Positions 27,352 to 36,812 of a stretch of DNA of 54,726 bases are shown here, piece after piece; the first letter of the stretch is position 1; every line of letters begins with the position of its first letter. The notes under the pieces were generated by a model that saw only the letters and a list, made by a program, of their open reading frames with translations, had not been told where the DNA came from and made no database searches. Location: positions 1-54,726 of the forward strand of contig JAFRHL010000029.1 in NCBI GenBank assembly GCA_017433295.1, read 5' to 3'. The position numbers and the translations under genes are program-made. The DNA comes from Eubacterium sp. (GTDB lineage: Bacteria > Bacillota > Clostridia > Lachnospirales > Lachnospiraceae).

Positions 27352-30300
27352 ACTGATAATAAGTGCCTTCGGGCCTTATGCAGGGACCATGCCGGAAATC
27401 AATTTCGAACCCTTTGAAGAGAAGGGGCTCTTTTTGATCTCCGGGGATACAGGGGCCGGGAAAACAACGATTTTTGACGCGGTCTCCTTTGCCCTGTTCG
27501 GATGTGCCAGCGGCAGCTACCGCACCAACAAAAATTTCAGAAGTGAGTATGCGGCTGATACAGTAAAAAGCTTTGTGGAATTTCATTTCAGCCACCAGGG
27601 CAGGAATTACCGCATTCGCCGGTCTCCCCAGTATGAAAGAGCCAAGCTGAAGGGGACCGGCACCATCACAGAAAAAGAAACAGCAGTTTTTCAATGTGAA
27701 GGGGAATTACCCATAGAGGGTATCACGAATGTCAATCTGGCGGTGGAAAATTTGCTCCATATCAATGTAAAGCAGTTCAGGCAGATCGTCATGATCGCCC
27801 AGGGCGAATTCCGGACTTTATTGAACGCGGATACGAAGGAAAGAACGGAGATACTCAGGACAATCTTTATGACCGGCGCCTATAAAGACATAGAATTCAG
27901 GCTGAAGAAGAAAAAGGACAGCAATCAGGGAAAAAGGATCGCAGCCGAACAGAGCATGATCCAATATTTTAATGATGCCCTGGCCGGTCCTGACAGCCAT
28001 TATGCACAGAAGCTGCCGGCGACGCGTGACAAGCTTATAAGCAGCGGACATATATGGGATACAGATGAGCTGTTAGATCTGCTGGACAGTTTAATAGAAG
28101 AAGATACGGCATACCTTAAGGACACAGAGCAAAAGCTTAAAGAGGAAGAGGGCAGGTTAAAGGAACGGGAAAACGCATTAACCCTGGCCGAGTCCGCCAA
28201 TAAGCTTCTGGACAGGGTCATTTCCCTGCAGGAGGAAAAAAGGCAGCTGGATGAGAAAGAAAAGGATATTGAGCTCCTCCGTAAGGAGGTTCAAAGGAAG
28301 AAGACGGCAAGCCATCTCATAAAGCCTGTCTACGACATGTGGAAGCTTCAGGTCCGGGAATGCCGAAGGCTGGAAGACCAGCTGGAAAAGACGGCCGCCA
28401 GGCAGAAGGCAGCAGAGGAGGCCAGAGAAAAGGCCGATGAAAAGATCCGTCTGGCCGTTTCCCGTGAAAATGAGATCAAAGAGCTTAATACAAAGGCCTC
28501 AAAGATAAAAGAGGATGTGGATAAATACCGGCAGAGAGACCGGTTAAGGCAGGATATTAAGACCCTGAAGGGCCGGGAAGAAAAGCTGGCCTGCCGGAAA
28601 GAAAAGCTTGAAGAAGAAGAAAAGGCATTGACCGGCCGGATCCGGTCCCTGACAGAAAGGATTGCCCGGCTTTCCCCTGCCCCTGAGAAGAAACTTAAGC
28701 TTGAGATACAGGAAGAAAAGCTTGGCACCCTGAAAAACAGAATACATGATGTGTTCCACTCCATGATCCCGGACCTGGAAAGGCAAAGAAAACGGTATCA
28801 AGAGACGGTAGAAGTCTTTGATTCGGCCCGGAAGCAGTATCAGAAGGCCAGAATGGAAAAAGACAGGGCGGAAGATATCCTGGACCGCTGCCGGGCGGGC
28901 ATCCTTGCCCGGAACCTTCAGGAGGGAGAGGCCTGTCCCGTCTGCGGGGCCACCCACCATCCCTGTCCGGCAGAACTGCCCCTGGAGTATGTATCAGAGG
29001 AAGAATTAAAAAGACTGTCCGGGCTGGAGGCTAAGGCATCAGAAACCAAAGAACAAGCTGCCCGGCAGGTAGAAAAGGCAAAAACAAAATATGAAACCGC
29101 CGAAGAACGGACCAGGGAGGAGATCCTGGCCTGTCTCAGGAAGGAGAGCCTTGCCGGCCTCAGCGAGGGGAGCCCTGCCTGTCCCGACAGGCCTGACCCG
29201 GAGGACTTAAGCTTTAAAGACCTGTCCGGCCTGCTTGAGACAGAAAGAAAAGCCGTAGACGAATTACTTACCCAAAATCACAGGGAACTGCAGAAGGCAA
29301 TAGAAGAGGCAGGGGCCCTGGAGGCGGCCGGAAAGGACCTGGAAAAAGCCAGAGGAGAAGACCAGGAGCAGCTTTATGAAGAGAAAAAGCGGCTGTCCCT
29401 TGAGACAGAGGAAAACAAGCTGTCTCTCTCCCGGAAACAAGTATTATCTGATTCTCTTGAGAATTTAAGCTATCAAAATGCCGGGGAAGCACTGGCAGCG
29501 GCAAAGGAAGCGGAGGAGCAGGCGGAGAAGTATTCGGCTGATATCCACACTGCCCGGGAAAACCTTCAGGAAGCCATCAAGGAGCAGTCGGCTGCCGGAA
29601 CAGCCTATCAGAATTGTTGCGAGACTCGGGAAAAGAAGGAGCTGGAAAAGGAACAGCAGAGGAACCGGTTCAGGAATACCCTGGCGGACCATGGCTTTCT
29701 TTCCGAGGAAGAATACCTTAAGTATGCAGTGGGCGAAGAGGAGATAGCGGCCGACGACAAAGCCATCAACAGCCATGAAAAGACCCGGGAAGCCAATACC
29801 GTATCCCTTAAGAATGCGCTGGCAGATGCGGAAGGAAAAGAGAGGGTGGACCTGAAAGCCCTGCAGAAGGAAACAGAGGGACAGCGTCTGGCTGTCGGAA
29901 GCCTTAGGAAGGAGAAAACAGACATTGTCTACCGGCTGAAGACCAACAAGGAGAAATACAAAAACATCAGCAGCCAAAAAGACAGCTTTGAAAAGTATAA
30001 GAAGGCGGAAGCCATCTCTGCGCGGTTGTATAATCTGGTCACAGGCCAGACCGGGAAGAAAAAGATTACCCTGGAACAGTATATCCAGGCCACCGGCTTT
30101 GATAGTATCATCAGGGCAGCAAACCGCCGCCTGCGGCCCATGAGTGATGGGCAGTATGAGCTTTACCGGCAGGAGGATGATACAGGAAGGAAGAGCAATA
30201 CCTTTCTTAACCTGGAGGTTTTTGATAACTTCACAGGACACAGACGACCGGTCAGCGACATTTCCGGAGGAGAAAGTTTCAAGGCAGCTTTAAGTCTGGC

Positions 30301-30556
30301 CCTGGGTCTTTCAGATACGGTGGCGTCCAATCTGGGAGGAATCCAGATGGATACCCTCTTTGTGGATGAAGGCTTCGGTTCTCTGGATGCAAAGTCCATC
30401 AGCTCTACCATGGATATCCTCATGAACCTGTCCGGCGCCGATAAGCTGGTGGGCATCATCAGCCACCGGGAGGAGCTTATGGAAAATATTCCCCAGCAGA
30501 TCCGGGTAACAAAGGACAAAAACGGAAGCCATATAGAGATCGATACCGGACTGTGA
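27338..30556 (+). CDS. sbcC: Exonuclease subunit SbcC (Rad50 family)
   Basis: The protein of about 1072 aa is an SMC-type ATPase. N-terminal Walker A is GDTGAGKTTIFDA; the C-terminal signature is SDISGGESFKAALSLAL and Walker B is TLFVDEGFGSLD. Between them are long coiled coils with the zinc-hook CPVC at about 534, which joins two molecules. ATG 27338 is chosen over GTG 27329 because MRPVKLIISAFGPYAG is the usual SbcC start; it overlaps sbcD. Confidence 0.95.
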   Translation: MRPVKLIISAFGPYAGTMPEINFEPFEEKGLFLISGDTGAGKTTIFDAVSFALFGCASGSYRTNKNFRSEYAADTVKSFVEFHFSHQGRNYRIRRSPQYERAKLKGTGTITEKETAVFQCEGELPIEGITNVNLAVENLLHINVKQFRQIVMIAQGEFRTLLNADTKERTEILRTIFMTGAYKDIEFRLKKKKDSNQGKRIAAEQSMIQYFNDALAGPDSHYAQKLPATRDKLISSGHIWDTDELLDLLDSLIEEDTAYLKDTEQKLKEEEGRLKERENALTLAESANKLLDRVISLQEEKRQLDEKEKDIELLRKEVQRKKTASHLIKPVYDMWKLQVRECRRLEDQLEKTAARQKAAEEAREKADEKIRLAVSRENEIKELNTKASKIKEDVDKYRQRDRLRQDIKTLKGREEKLACRKEKLEEEEKALTGRIRSLTERIARLSPAPEKKLKLEIQEEKLGTLKNRIHDVFHSMIPDLERQRKRYQETVEVFDSARKQYQKARMEKDRAEDILDRCRAGILARNLQEGEACPVCGATHHPCPAELPLEYVSEEELKRLSGLEAKASETKEQAARQVEKAKTKYETAEERTREEILACLRKESLAGLSEGSPACPDRPDPEDLSFKDLSGLLETERKAVDELLTQNHRELQKAIEEAGALEAAGKDLEKARGEDQEQLYEEKKRLSLETEENKLSLSRKQVLSDSLENLSYQNAGEALAAAKEAEEQAEKYSADIHTARENLQEAIKEQSAAGTAYQNCCETREKKELEKEQQRNRFRNTLADHGFLSEEEYLKYAVGEEEIAADDKAINSHEKTREANTVSLKNALADAEGKERVDLKALQKETEGQRLAVGSLRKEKTDIVYRLKTNKEKYKNISSQKDSFEKYKKAEAISARLYNLVTGQTGKKKITLEQYIQATGFDSIIRAANRRLRPMSDGQYELYRQEDDTGRKSNTFLNLEVFDNFTGHRRPVSDISGGESFKAALSLALGLSDTVASNLGGIQMDTLFVDEGFGSLDAKSISSTMDILMNLSGADKLVGIISHREELMENIPQQIRVTKDKNGSHIEIDTGL

Positions 30557-30592
30557 CCGGCCTGCCGGGAGTCCACGAATGAAACATGAAAA

Positions 30593-30613
30593 CCGGCGGC
30601 TCAGGGCCGCCGG
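30593..30613 (-). terminator. Terminator of the sortase-like gene
   Basis: CCGGCGGC and GCCGCCGG form a perfect 8-bp stem with a 5-nt loop, followed on the minus strand by TTTTCATGTTT. It lies between convergent sbcC and the next gene. Confidence 0.7.
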
Positions 30614-30629
30614 ATGGCGTGCGATAGCT

Positions 30630-31814
30630 CTATTTTTTCTGGAATAGAACGATGGTTACATGCCTCCAGTTCTCATTACAGGTATAGAGGCAGAGATCCG
30701 ACGAAAGCCCATCGATACTTTTGCCCGTTGAATCAAGAATATCATTTTCCGCGTTTGTGCCGGTAAATATAGAAGAACAGAGATATTCCGTAACTGAGTC
30801 GGGAGTCAGGACAAAAGCGATGGTGTCCTCGGGGACAGAAGACTTTATGGCCTCGAACCCCTGGTTTTTATGGTCTGCGATCACCGGCATCTTAAAAGAG
30901 GTAAGAAGGGCGGCGGAATTTGCGGCATCGGTGATCCGCTGCCCTTCACTGCCTCCTTCCGTTTTCCAGGCAGGCACTTTGACTCCCAGGGTGGGGATAT
31001 AGAGACTGCCGCCGTCTCCGTAATCGCCATCATAGATCTTCCGGCCCTTTTTATCCACCCTCAGACCGTCAATGGTACAGCTGGTCTGCAAAGTTCCATC
31101 CTCCCCGGCATAAGAATTGCCCGTCCAGGTATTTTTCAGGAGCCGGCCGGTGTCGGAGAAACAGTAAATACGCCCGTCCAGCTTTGTCTGTCCGCAGGCG
31201 GCATGGCCGTCGGCAAAAAGATAATAGTCGGTATTCCCATCCGCAAACCATCCATTTCTCATCATTTTTCCTTTATCGGTGAAATAATAAAAATTTCCGT
31301 CGATCCTGATCCAGCCCGTAACCATTTTGCCGTCCTGTGAAAAATAATATCTGGAATTATCTTCATCGTACCAGCCCCTGGTCATGTCCGTATCAGTAAA
31401 ATAATAGCTGTCATCTCCCAGAGTGACCCAGCCTGTTTTTCTGGCGCCGTTTTCAGCATAATAATGGGTGCCTGATCCGGTATCGGCAATTCCCGTCACC
31501 ATGACCCCGTCAGGGTCAAAATAGTACTCCGAATCCTTAATTACGAATTCCCCGGTTACAGGGATGCCGGATATCAGGTATTTCCTCTCATTCCCCTGGG
31601 TAAGCCACCCGGTATACAGCCGTCCGTCCTCACCGAAATAACAGTCCACCCTTCTGACCTTTATCCATTGTTCACGGATAAAATGAGTATGGTTCCAGTA
31701 ATACTCATGCCCCATTATGCGGACAAAACCACTGTAGGAGAGTATAAAAACCATACCGCACAAAAGCAGAAATATAATAGTAAGAAGAGCAGATCTTCTT
31801 TGATATCTGTTCAT
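30630..31814 (-). CDS. Membrane-anchored cell-wall-binding-repeat protein with sortase-like C-terminal domain
   Basis: The protein of about 394 aa starts with one membrane segment (ALLTIIFLLLCGMVFILSYS). Residues ~45-260 hold about ten short aromatic repeats of the cell-wall/glucan-binding type (GWVTLGDDSYYFTD, GWIRIDGNFYYFTDKGKM). The last ~120 residues resemble a sortase barrel: LYIPTLGVKVPAW, a His in VIADHKNQGF, DTIAFVL, then LYTCNENWRHVTIVLF with Cys and Arg placed like the catalytic pair. Sortases attach or polymerise surface proteins; activity here is an inference. ATG 31814 is preferred because GGAGGGG lies 4 nt before it and overlaps the earlier ATG at 31826. Confidence 0.65.
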   Translation of the reverse strand: MNRYQRRSALLTIIFLLLCGMVFILSYSGFVRIMGHEYYWNHTHFIREQWIKVRRVDCYFGEDGRLYTGWLTQGNERKYLISGIPVTGEFVIKDSEYYFDPDGVMVTGIADTGSGTHYYAENGARKTGWVTLGDDSYYFTDTDMTRGWYDEDNSRYYFSQDGKMVTGWIRIDGNFYYFTDKGKMMRNGWFADGNTDYYLFADGHAACGQTKLDGRIYCFSDTGRLLKNTWTGNSYAGEDGTLQTSCTIDGLRVDKKGRKIYDGDYGDGGSLYIPTLGVKVPAWKTEGGSEGQRITDAANSAALLTSFKMPVIADHKNQGFEAIKSSVPEDTIAFVLTPDSVTEYLCSSIFTGTNAENDILDSTGKSIDGLSSDLCLYTCNENWRHVTIVLFQKK

Positions 31815-31869
31815 AAGCCCCTCCATGAAGCTGTAACAATCCGTTTATGCTATCTATTTTACCCCTTTT

Positions 31870-31928
31870 CAATCTCATACGCAAGATTCTCGTGACTGTC
31901 GTGAGAGGAATGCGAAAGTTTGCTTTTC
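31870..31928 (+). repeat. Family A dispersed repeat, partial copy
   Basis: CAATCTCATACGCAAGATTC, then CGTGAGAGGAATGCG and AAAGTTTGC, matches the left two thirds of the full element at 49912-50009. The right arm is missing. It lies in the divergent region between the sortase-like gene and the serpin gene. Confidence 0.6.
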
Positions 31929-31954
31929 CCGGGCAAGGGGAGTCAGAAATAGTG

Positions 31955-31983
31955 TTGGAATTTAAAGAGAATTGGCTTATAAT
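31955..31983 (+). promoter_or_regulatory. Promoter of the serpin gene
   Basis: TTGGAA (31955-31960) and TATAAT (31978-31983) are separated by 17 bp, 70 bp before the serpin start. Confidence 0.65.
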
Positions 31984-32052
31984 GTAAACATATATTAACT
32001 CACATGCCGGCGCTGCCGGCACCAGGAAGGTGTATAAGTCGGGAGGGAAGCC

Positions 32053-33612
32053 ATGTTGTGTCTTAAATCTGTCAGAACCCTTTGTAAGAATTGTTTTCTG
32101 GTTTTTTGCACTATGCTCCTGTGCATGTCTGTTTGCCTGCCGGCCTGCAGGGTATCTGCCGCAGGCAAAACGAAGCTTTCCCGGATAAAACTGAGCCTTA
32201 GGGCAGGTTCATCCGGAAAAATAACCCTGAAGAATACAAAAAAGACCGTAAAGTGGACGATTTCAGGGAAAAAACTGGTTACAGTGAAAGCCGGCGGCAA
32301 AAAGAAACAGACAGCAGTCATTAAGGCGGGAAAGAAAACCGGCAGCTGCTATGTCCGGGCCAAAGCCGGAAAGAAAACCTATACCTGTAAGGTAACCATA
32401 ACAAAAAAGAAGTCCGGCTTCACAAAGAAGGCCATAAGCAGTCAGTCTGTCAACATGACCGGCAAGATGAAAGCAGGAAAAGTGAGCGGCAGGGAGGCCG
32501 ACGACCGGTTTGTGGGGGCAGTATCCGACAGCTCTGTCACTTTACTTAAGGAGACCATGAAGGGTCAGCCGGGGAAGAAAAATATTCTGATTTCTCCGGA
32601 CTCTATCCTGACAGCGGTCACCATGATGGAAAAAGGAGCCGGCGGAGAGAATCTCACTGAAATGCAGACTGCCCTCGGAGGAATATCCCCGGGGGACTAC
32701 AACCGTTACCTGGCCGGCCTCCATGGCAGGATCACAGGCTCAAAGGCCATAAAATACCAGATGGCGAATTCTGTCTGGTATAAAAGGGGCAGTATAAGCC
32801 TGAAAAAACCTTTTCTGAGGAAGCTGGTAGATTATTACAGGGCAGAGGTTTATGCTGCGCCTTTTCATACCGGTACCGTGAAGGATATCAATGCATGGGT
32901 ATACAACAACACCAGCGGCAAGATAAAATCCATCATTGACAGGCTGGAGGCGGATGCCAGAGTTGCTGTCCTGAACGCCATATATTTTAAAGGAGCCTGG
33001 GCAGAGCCCTACCAGACAACGGTCCAAAGGACATTTACAAAAGAGGACGGAAGCAAGCGGGAGACCCCTATGCTGGAGGGAACAGAGCATATCTATCTGA
33101 ATGTCAGGGGAGCCGACGGTTTTGTGAAGTATTACCAGGGTGGAGATACTGCCTTTATGGGGCTGCTCCCGCCCAAAGGAATTTCCCTTGCCCAGTATGT
33201 CGGGCAGCTGACGGGGAAAGACCTGACAGAAGCTTATAAAAACCGGCTGACATCCAATGTGATCGTCCATACAAGACTGCCTGAATTCAGTTATGAATAC
33301 CAATGCTCTCTGAAGGAGCCGCTAAAGAATATGGGCATCAAAAAAGCATTCTCCCCGGCAGCGGATTTTTCACAGATGACAAGTAGCCAGGTACAGATCG
33401 ACCAGATCCTCCATAAGACCTTTATCAAGCTGAATAAAAACGGAACCGAGGCGGCAGCGGTCACTGCGGTGCTGGCGAAGGCTTCAGCGGCACCCACTCA
33501 TGAGAAAATTACGGAAAAAACAGTCTATCTGGACAGGCCTTTTGTGTATGCTATTATTGATACGAAAACGGGGATTCCTCTGTTTTTGGGAGCGGTTTAC
33601 AGTATAAAATAA
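32053..33612 (+). CDS. Secreted serpin with N-terminal Ig-like domain
   Basis: The 519-aa protein has a signal peptide (FLVFCTMLLCMSVCLPAC, cleavage near VSAAG), a small Lys-rich BIG2-like domain (~38-115), and a complete serpin fold (~150-519: ILISPDSILTAVTMM, MANSVWYK, LNAIYFKGAW, MGLLPPKG, FIKLNKNGTEAAAVTAV, DRPFVYAI). The hinge GTEAAAVTAV, rich in small residues, is that of an inhibitory serpin, a suicide inhibitor of serine or cysteine proteases. The reactive loop is longer than in alpha-1-antitrypsin, so P1 cannot be placed. Gut bacteria such as Bifidobacterium use serpins against host elastases. GGGAGGGAAG precedes the ATG. Confidence 0.88.
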   Translation: MLCLKSVRTLCKNCFLVFCTMLLCMSVCLPACRVSAAGKTKLSRIKLSLRAGSSGKITLKNTKKTVKWTISGKKLVTVKAGGKKKQTAVIKAGKKTGSCYVRAKAGKKTYTCKVTITKKKSGFTKKAISSQSVNMTGKMKAGKVSGREADDRFVGAVSDSSVTLLKETMKGQPGKKNILISPDSILTAVTMMEKGAGGENLTEMQTALGGISPGDYNRYLAGLHGRITGSKAIKYQMANSVWYKRGSISLKKPFLRKLVDYYRAEVYAAPFHTGTVKDINAWVYNNTSGKIKSIIDRLEADARVAVLNAIYFKGAWAEPYQTTVQRTFTKEDGSKRETPMLEGTEHIYLNVRGADGFVKYYQGGDTAFMGLLPPKGISLAQYVGQLTGKDLTEAYKNRLTSNVIVHTRLPEFSYEYQCSLKEPLKNMGIKKAFSPAADFSQMTSSQVQIDQILHKTFIKLNKNGTEAAAVTAVLAKASAAPTHEKITEKTVYLDRPFVYAIIDTKTGIPLFLGAVYSIK

Positions 33613-33616
33613 TAAT

Positions 33617-35071
33617 ATGAATACACCCATTAATGATAAGTTGGCGCAATTGAATAGTGATGGGAAGATCCCTTTCCATATGCCCGGTCATAAACGGAAG
33701 ACCGGTTATTCCACTGATATCACTGAGATCACGGGCTATGATAATCTTCATGATCCCCATGGGATCATCAGGGATTCCATGGATAATCTGAAGGAGATTT
33801 ACCATACCCGGGAATCCTGGTATCTGGTCAACGGGAGCACCGTGGGGATCCTTGCGGCAGTTTCTGCTGTATGCAGGCCGGGAGACAAGATCGTGATGGC
33901 AAGGAACTGTCATAAGGCAGTTTACCATGCCGTCAGACTCCTCCGGCTGGAGGCTCTTTACCTTTATCCCCAGTATCATTCCCGGTATGATTTTGCTCTG
34001 GATATGGGCAGGGCAGGGCTTGAACAGCTTGACCGGATCCTGGCCGGGACTGAGGGGATCAAGATGGTTGTGCTGACCTCCCCCACCTATGAAGGGATCG
34101 TTTCAGATATTGCCGCCTTCAGGGACCTGATCTCCCGGTATGATGACAGGATCGTCCTGCTGGCAGATGAAGCCCATGGGGCCCATTTTCCGTTTCACGA
34201 GGCTTTTCCGGCCAGCGCTCTGGAGCGCGGGGCGGATCTTGTGGTCCAGAGCTGTCATAAAACTTTACCGGCCCTGACCCAGACGGCCCTGCTTCACCTG
34301 TGTTCAGAAAGGGTCAGGAGGGAGACTCTGGCCGACTGGCTGGCGGTCTATGAAACTTCCAGTCCCTCCTATATTTTGATGGCTTCCGCGGAGGCATCTG
34401 TCATATTTATGCACAATCGGGGGAAAAATTTGAGGAAATATGTGGATAACTTGAGGGCCTTTAGAAAGAAATGTGGACAACTCCTTCACATTTGCCTTAT
34501 TTCCGGGGAAAAACTCCCGGTGTATGACTATGATATGGGGAAACTGGTCTTTTGCATAAAAGGGGAAAAAGAGGGAGGAAAATGGCTCTTTGAGAAGCTG
34601 AGGGATCAATGGAACATCGAGCTTGAGATGGAAAACCTTTCATATGCCATTGCCATGACCTCGGTGATGGATGAAGAAGAGGATTTCGATTATCTTTTTG
34701 ATGCCCTGTCGGCCCTGGACAGGGAGCTTGACGCCCGGCCCGGGCAGGGACAGGTCCGGGAGCCGGATGAGGAAATGGCAGCCCCTGCCGGCAGCCTGAC
34801 CGTATCCCCTGTAAAGGCCGTGAAGGTCATGGAAGCCTGGGAGGCCCTGGAGGCCCGGAGCCGGGACGTTCCTTTGACTGAAAGCGATGGCAGGACGGCG
34901 GCATCCTATGTGATGATCTATCCTCCGGGCATCCCGCTTCTTGTGCCCGGAGAAAAAATTATGAAAGAAATGGTGGAAAATCTAAAGCTTTACCTATATA
35001 ATGGATATAATGTACCGGGACTGCATGGTGATAAGATTCCGGTGCTGGAAGAAGACGGGGGAGAGAAATGA
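33617..35071 (+). CDS. Orn/Lys/Arg decarboxylase-family PLP protein (YaaO-like)
   Basis: The 484-aa fold-type I PLP enzyme has KIPFHMPGHKR at the start, the VNGST motif, VLTSPTYEGIVSD, LLADEAHGAHFPF and QSCHKTLPALTQ with the Schiff-base lysine. The C-terminal domain is short, as in the YaaO/SpeA-like group rather than the large inducible enzymes. Substrate (lysine, arginine or ornithine) cannot be told. It begins 4 bp after the serpin stop with no clear ribosome-binding site and overlaps tmk by 4 bp, the same yaaO-tmk arrangement as in Bacillus. Confidence 0.85.
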   Translation: MNTPINDKLAQLNSDGKIPFHMPGHKRKTGYSTDITEITGYDNLHDPHGIIRDSMDNLKEIYHTRESWYLVNGSTVGILAAVSAVCRPGDKIVMARNCHKAVYHAVRLLRLEALYLYPQYHSRYDFALDMGRAGLEQLDRILAGTEGIKMVVLTSPTYEGIVSDIAAFRDLISRYDDRIVLLADEAHGAHFPFHEAFPASALERGADLVVQSCHKTLPALTQTALLHLCSERVRRETLADWLAVYETSSPSYILMASAEASVIFMHNRGKNLRKYVDNLRAFRKKCGQLLHICLISGEKLPVYDYDMGKLVFCIKGEKEGGKWLFEKLRDQWNIELEMENLSYAIAMTSVMDEEEDFDYLFDALSALDRELDARPGQGQVREPDEEMAAPAGSLTVSPVKAVKVMEAWEALEARSRDVPLTESDGRTAASYVMIYPPGIPLLVPGEKIMKEMVENLKLYLYNGYNVPGLHGDKIPVLEEDGGEK

Positions 35072-35685
35072 GAGGCAGATTTGTTGTCATGGAGGGACCG
35101 GACGGGTCCGGAAAGTCGACCCAGACAGGACTCCTGGAAGAATATCTGAAAGAGAATAAGAAAGAATACATCATCACCAGGGAACCGGGAGGCACCAGGA
35201 TCGGGGAGGCCATCCGGGGCATAATCCTCAACCCGGAATACAGGGAAATGTCCGATGTGACGGAGATGCTTCTCTATGCGGCATCCAGGGCACAGCTGAT
35301 GAAGGATGTCATCATCCCTGCCCTGGAAGAGGGCAAGGTGGTGATCAGTGACCGCTTTGTGGACTCCTCCATGGTTTACCAGGGAATAGCCCGGGGGCTT
35401 GGTGCCCAGGTGGTGTCAGCCGTGAATGCGCCGGGCATCGGAGACCACCGGCCCGACAGGGTATTCTTTATAGATATCCCGGAGGAGGAAGGGCTTCGCA
35501 GGAAGAAGGAGCAGAAAAAGCTGGACAGGCTGGAGCAGGAAAGCATTGATTTTCATCAGCTGGTATCCCGGGGCTACCGGGAGGTCCTTGCCCGGCGGCC
35601 GGAGGTGTTGAAGATAGACGGTATGCTGCCGGTGGAAGAGATCCAGAGGATCATCCGCCGGGAGATGGACCTTTTGCTTAAGTGA
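35068..35685 (+). CDS. tmk: Thymidylate kinase
   Basis: The 205-aa protein phosphorylates dTMP to dTDP for DNA synthesis. P-loop GPDGSGKSTQ, TREPGGTRIGE, DRFVDSSMVYQG and the lid RRKKEQKKLDRLEQ are visible. Length is typical. The stop region borders the next gene, holB, with no gap. Confidence 0.95.
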   Translation: MRGRFVVMEGPDGSGKSTQTGLLEEYLKENKKEYIITREPGGTRIGEAIRGIILNPEYREMSDVTEMLLYAASRAQLMKDVIIPALEEGKVVISDRFVDSSMVYQGIARGLGAQVVSAVNAPGIGDHRPDRVFFIDIPEEEGLRRKKEQKKLDRLEQESIDFHQLVSRGYREVLARRPEVLKIDGMLPVEEIQRIIRREMDLLLK

Positions 35686-35702
35686 CTGTTGGGAGTTGTA
35701 AT

Positions 35703-36812
35703 TTGGAAGGCATTCTCGGGAATGAAGAGTTAAAAGAACATTTTAAGACGGCAATAAGGAACAATAAAGTATCCCATGCTTATATTCTTGAGGGGGAAAA
35801 GGGCAGCGGCAAAAAGAAGATGGCAGAGGCCTTTGCCCGGATCCTCCAGTGCGAAGCGGCAGGAAAGGAAGCAGAGAAGGAAACCGGAAAGCAGGTCGGG
35901 GAGCAGACCCGAAAGCAGGCCGGAGAGCCCCGGGCCTGCGGAACATGCCGGTCCTGTATCATGATGGACCACAGGGACCATCCGGACGTCATTTGGGTGC
36001 AGCATGAGAAAGCCGGTGTGATCAGTGTGGGAGAGATCAGAGACCAGCTGGTCAACACCATAGATATCATGCCCTATAAGGGCCCCTGGAAGATCTATAT
36101 CGTGGATGAAGCGGAGAAGCTGAACCCGGCGGCCCAGAACGCTTTGCTTAAAAGTATTGAGGAGCCTCCGGAATATGCCGTGATCCTCCTGCTTACCACA
36201 AACCGGGGAGCGTTTCTTGACACCATCCTTTCCAGGTGCATCCTTCTTTGCATGAAACCGGTGGCAGATAAACTGGTGTATGACTATCTGAGACGGCAAT
36301 GTAAAGCCTCGGAGTCCGCAGCGGAATTTTGCACCGGCTTTGCCATGGGAAATATCGGAAAGGCGGAAGCAGCTGCTGCCTCAGGAGATTTTGCGGAGCT
36401 TACGGAATGCGGTCTTTCCATATTGAGATACCTTCACGAGCTGAACGACCATGAGATCATCAGCCGGGCCAGGGAACTGAAAAGATGGAAGGACAGTATC
36501 CGGGATTACCTGGATATCATGCTGATCTGGTTTCGGGATATTCTGGTCCTTAAGGCAGCGGATGATCCGGAGAGCCTGATTTTTCAAAGAGAATATCCGG
36601 TGCTGCAGACACAGAGCAGGCTTATTAATTATGAAGATATCAACAGGAGCATCCGTGACATCAGCCACATGGGAATAAGGCTAAAGGCAAATGTTAATTT
36701 TGAAGCATCTATGGAGATACTCCATATTGAGATAAAAAACAGATTCAAAAAGAATGAAAGAGTACCGGCCCGGGGAATAGCCGGGCCGGGATCCGGAGGC
36801 AGGTATGGATAA
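35703..36812 (+). CDS. holB: DNA polymerase III delta' subunit
   Basis: The protein of about 369 aa is a clamp-loader AAA+ subunit. It has GEKGSGKKKMAEAF (P-loop), a zinc module CGTCRSC, IVDEAEKLNPAAQNALLKSIEEPPE and LSRC. A Glu/Lys/Arg-rich insert with repeated KETGKQ-like units lies before the zinc module. TTG 35703 is chosen because GGGAG lies 7 nt upstream; the alternative GTG 35682 overlaps the tmk stop but has no site. It overlaps ricT by 8 bp. Confidence 0.9.
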   Translation: MEGILGNEELKEHFKTAIRNNKVSHAYILEGEKGSGKKKMAEAFARILQCEAAGKEAEKETGKQVGEQTRKQAGEPRACGTCRSCIMMDHRDHPDVIWVQHEKAGVISVGEIRDQLVNTIDIMPYKGPWKIYIVDEAEKLNPAAQNALLKSIEEPPEYAVILLLTTNRGAFLDTILSRCILLCMKPVADKLVYDYLRRQCKASESAAEFCTGFAMGNIGKAEAAAASGDFAELTECGLSILRYLHELNDHEIISRARELKRWKDSIRDYLDIMLIWFRDILVLKAADDPESLIFQREYPVLQTQSRLINYEDINRSIRDISHMGIRLKANVNFEASMEILHIEIKNRFKKNERVPARGIAGPGSGGRYG

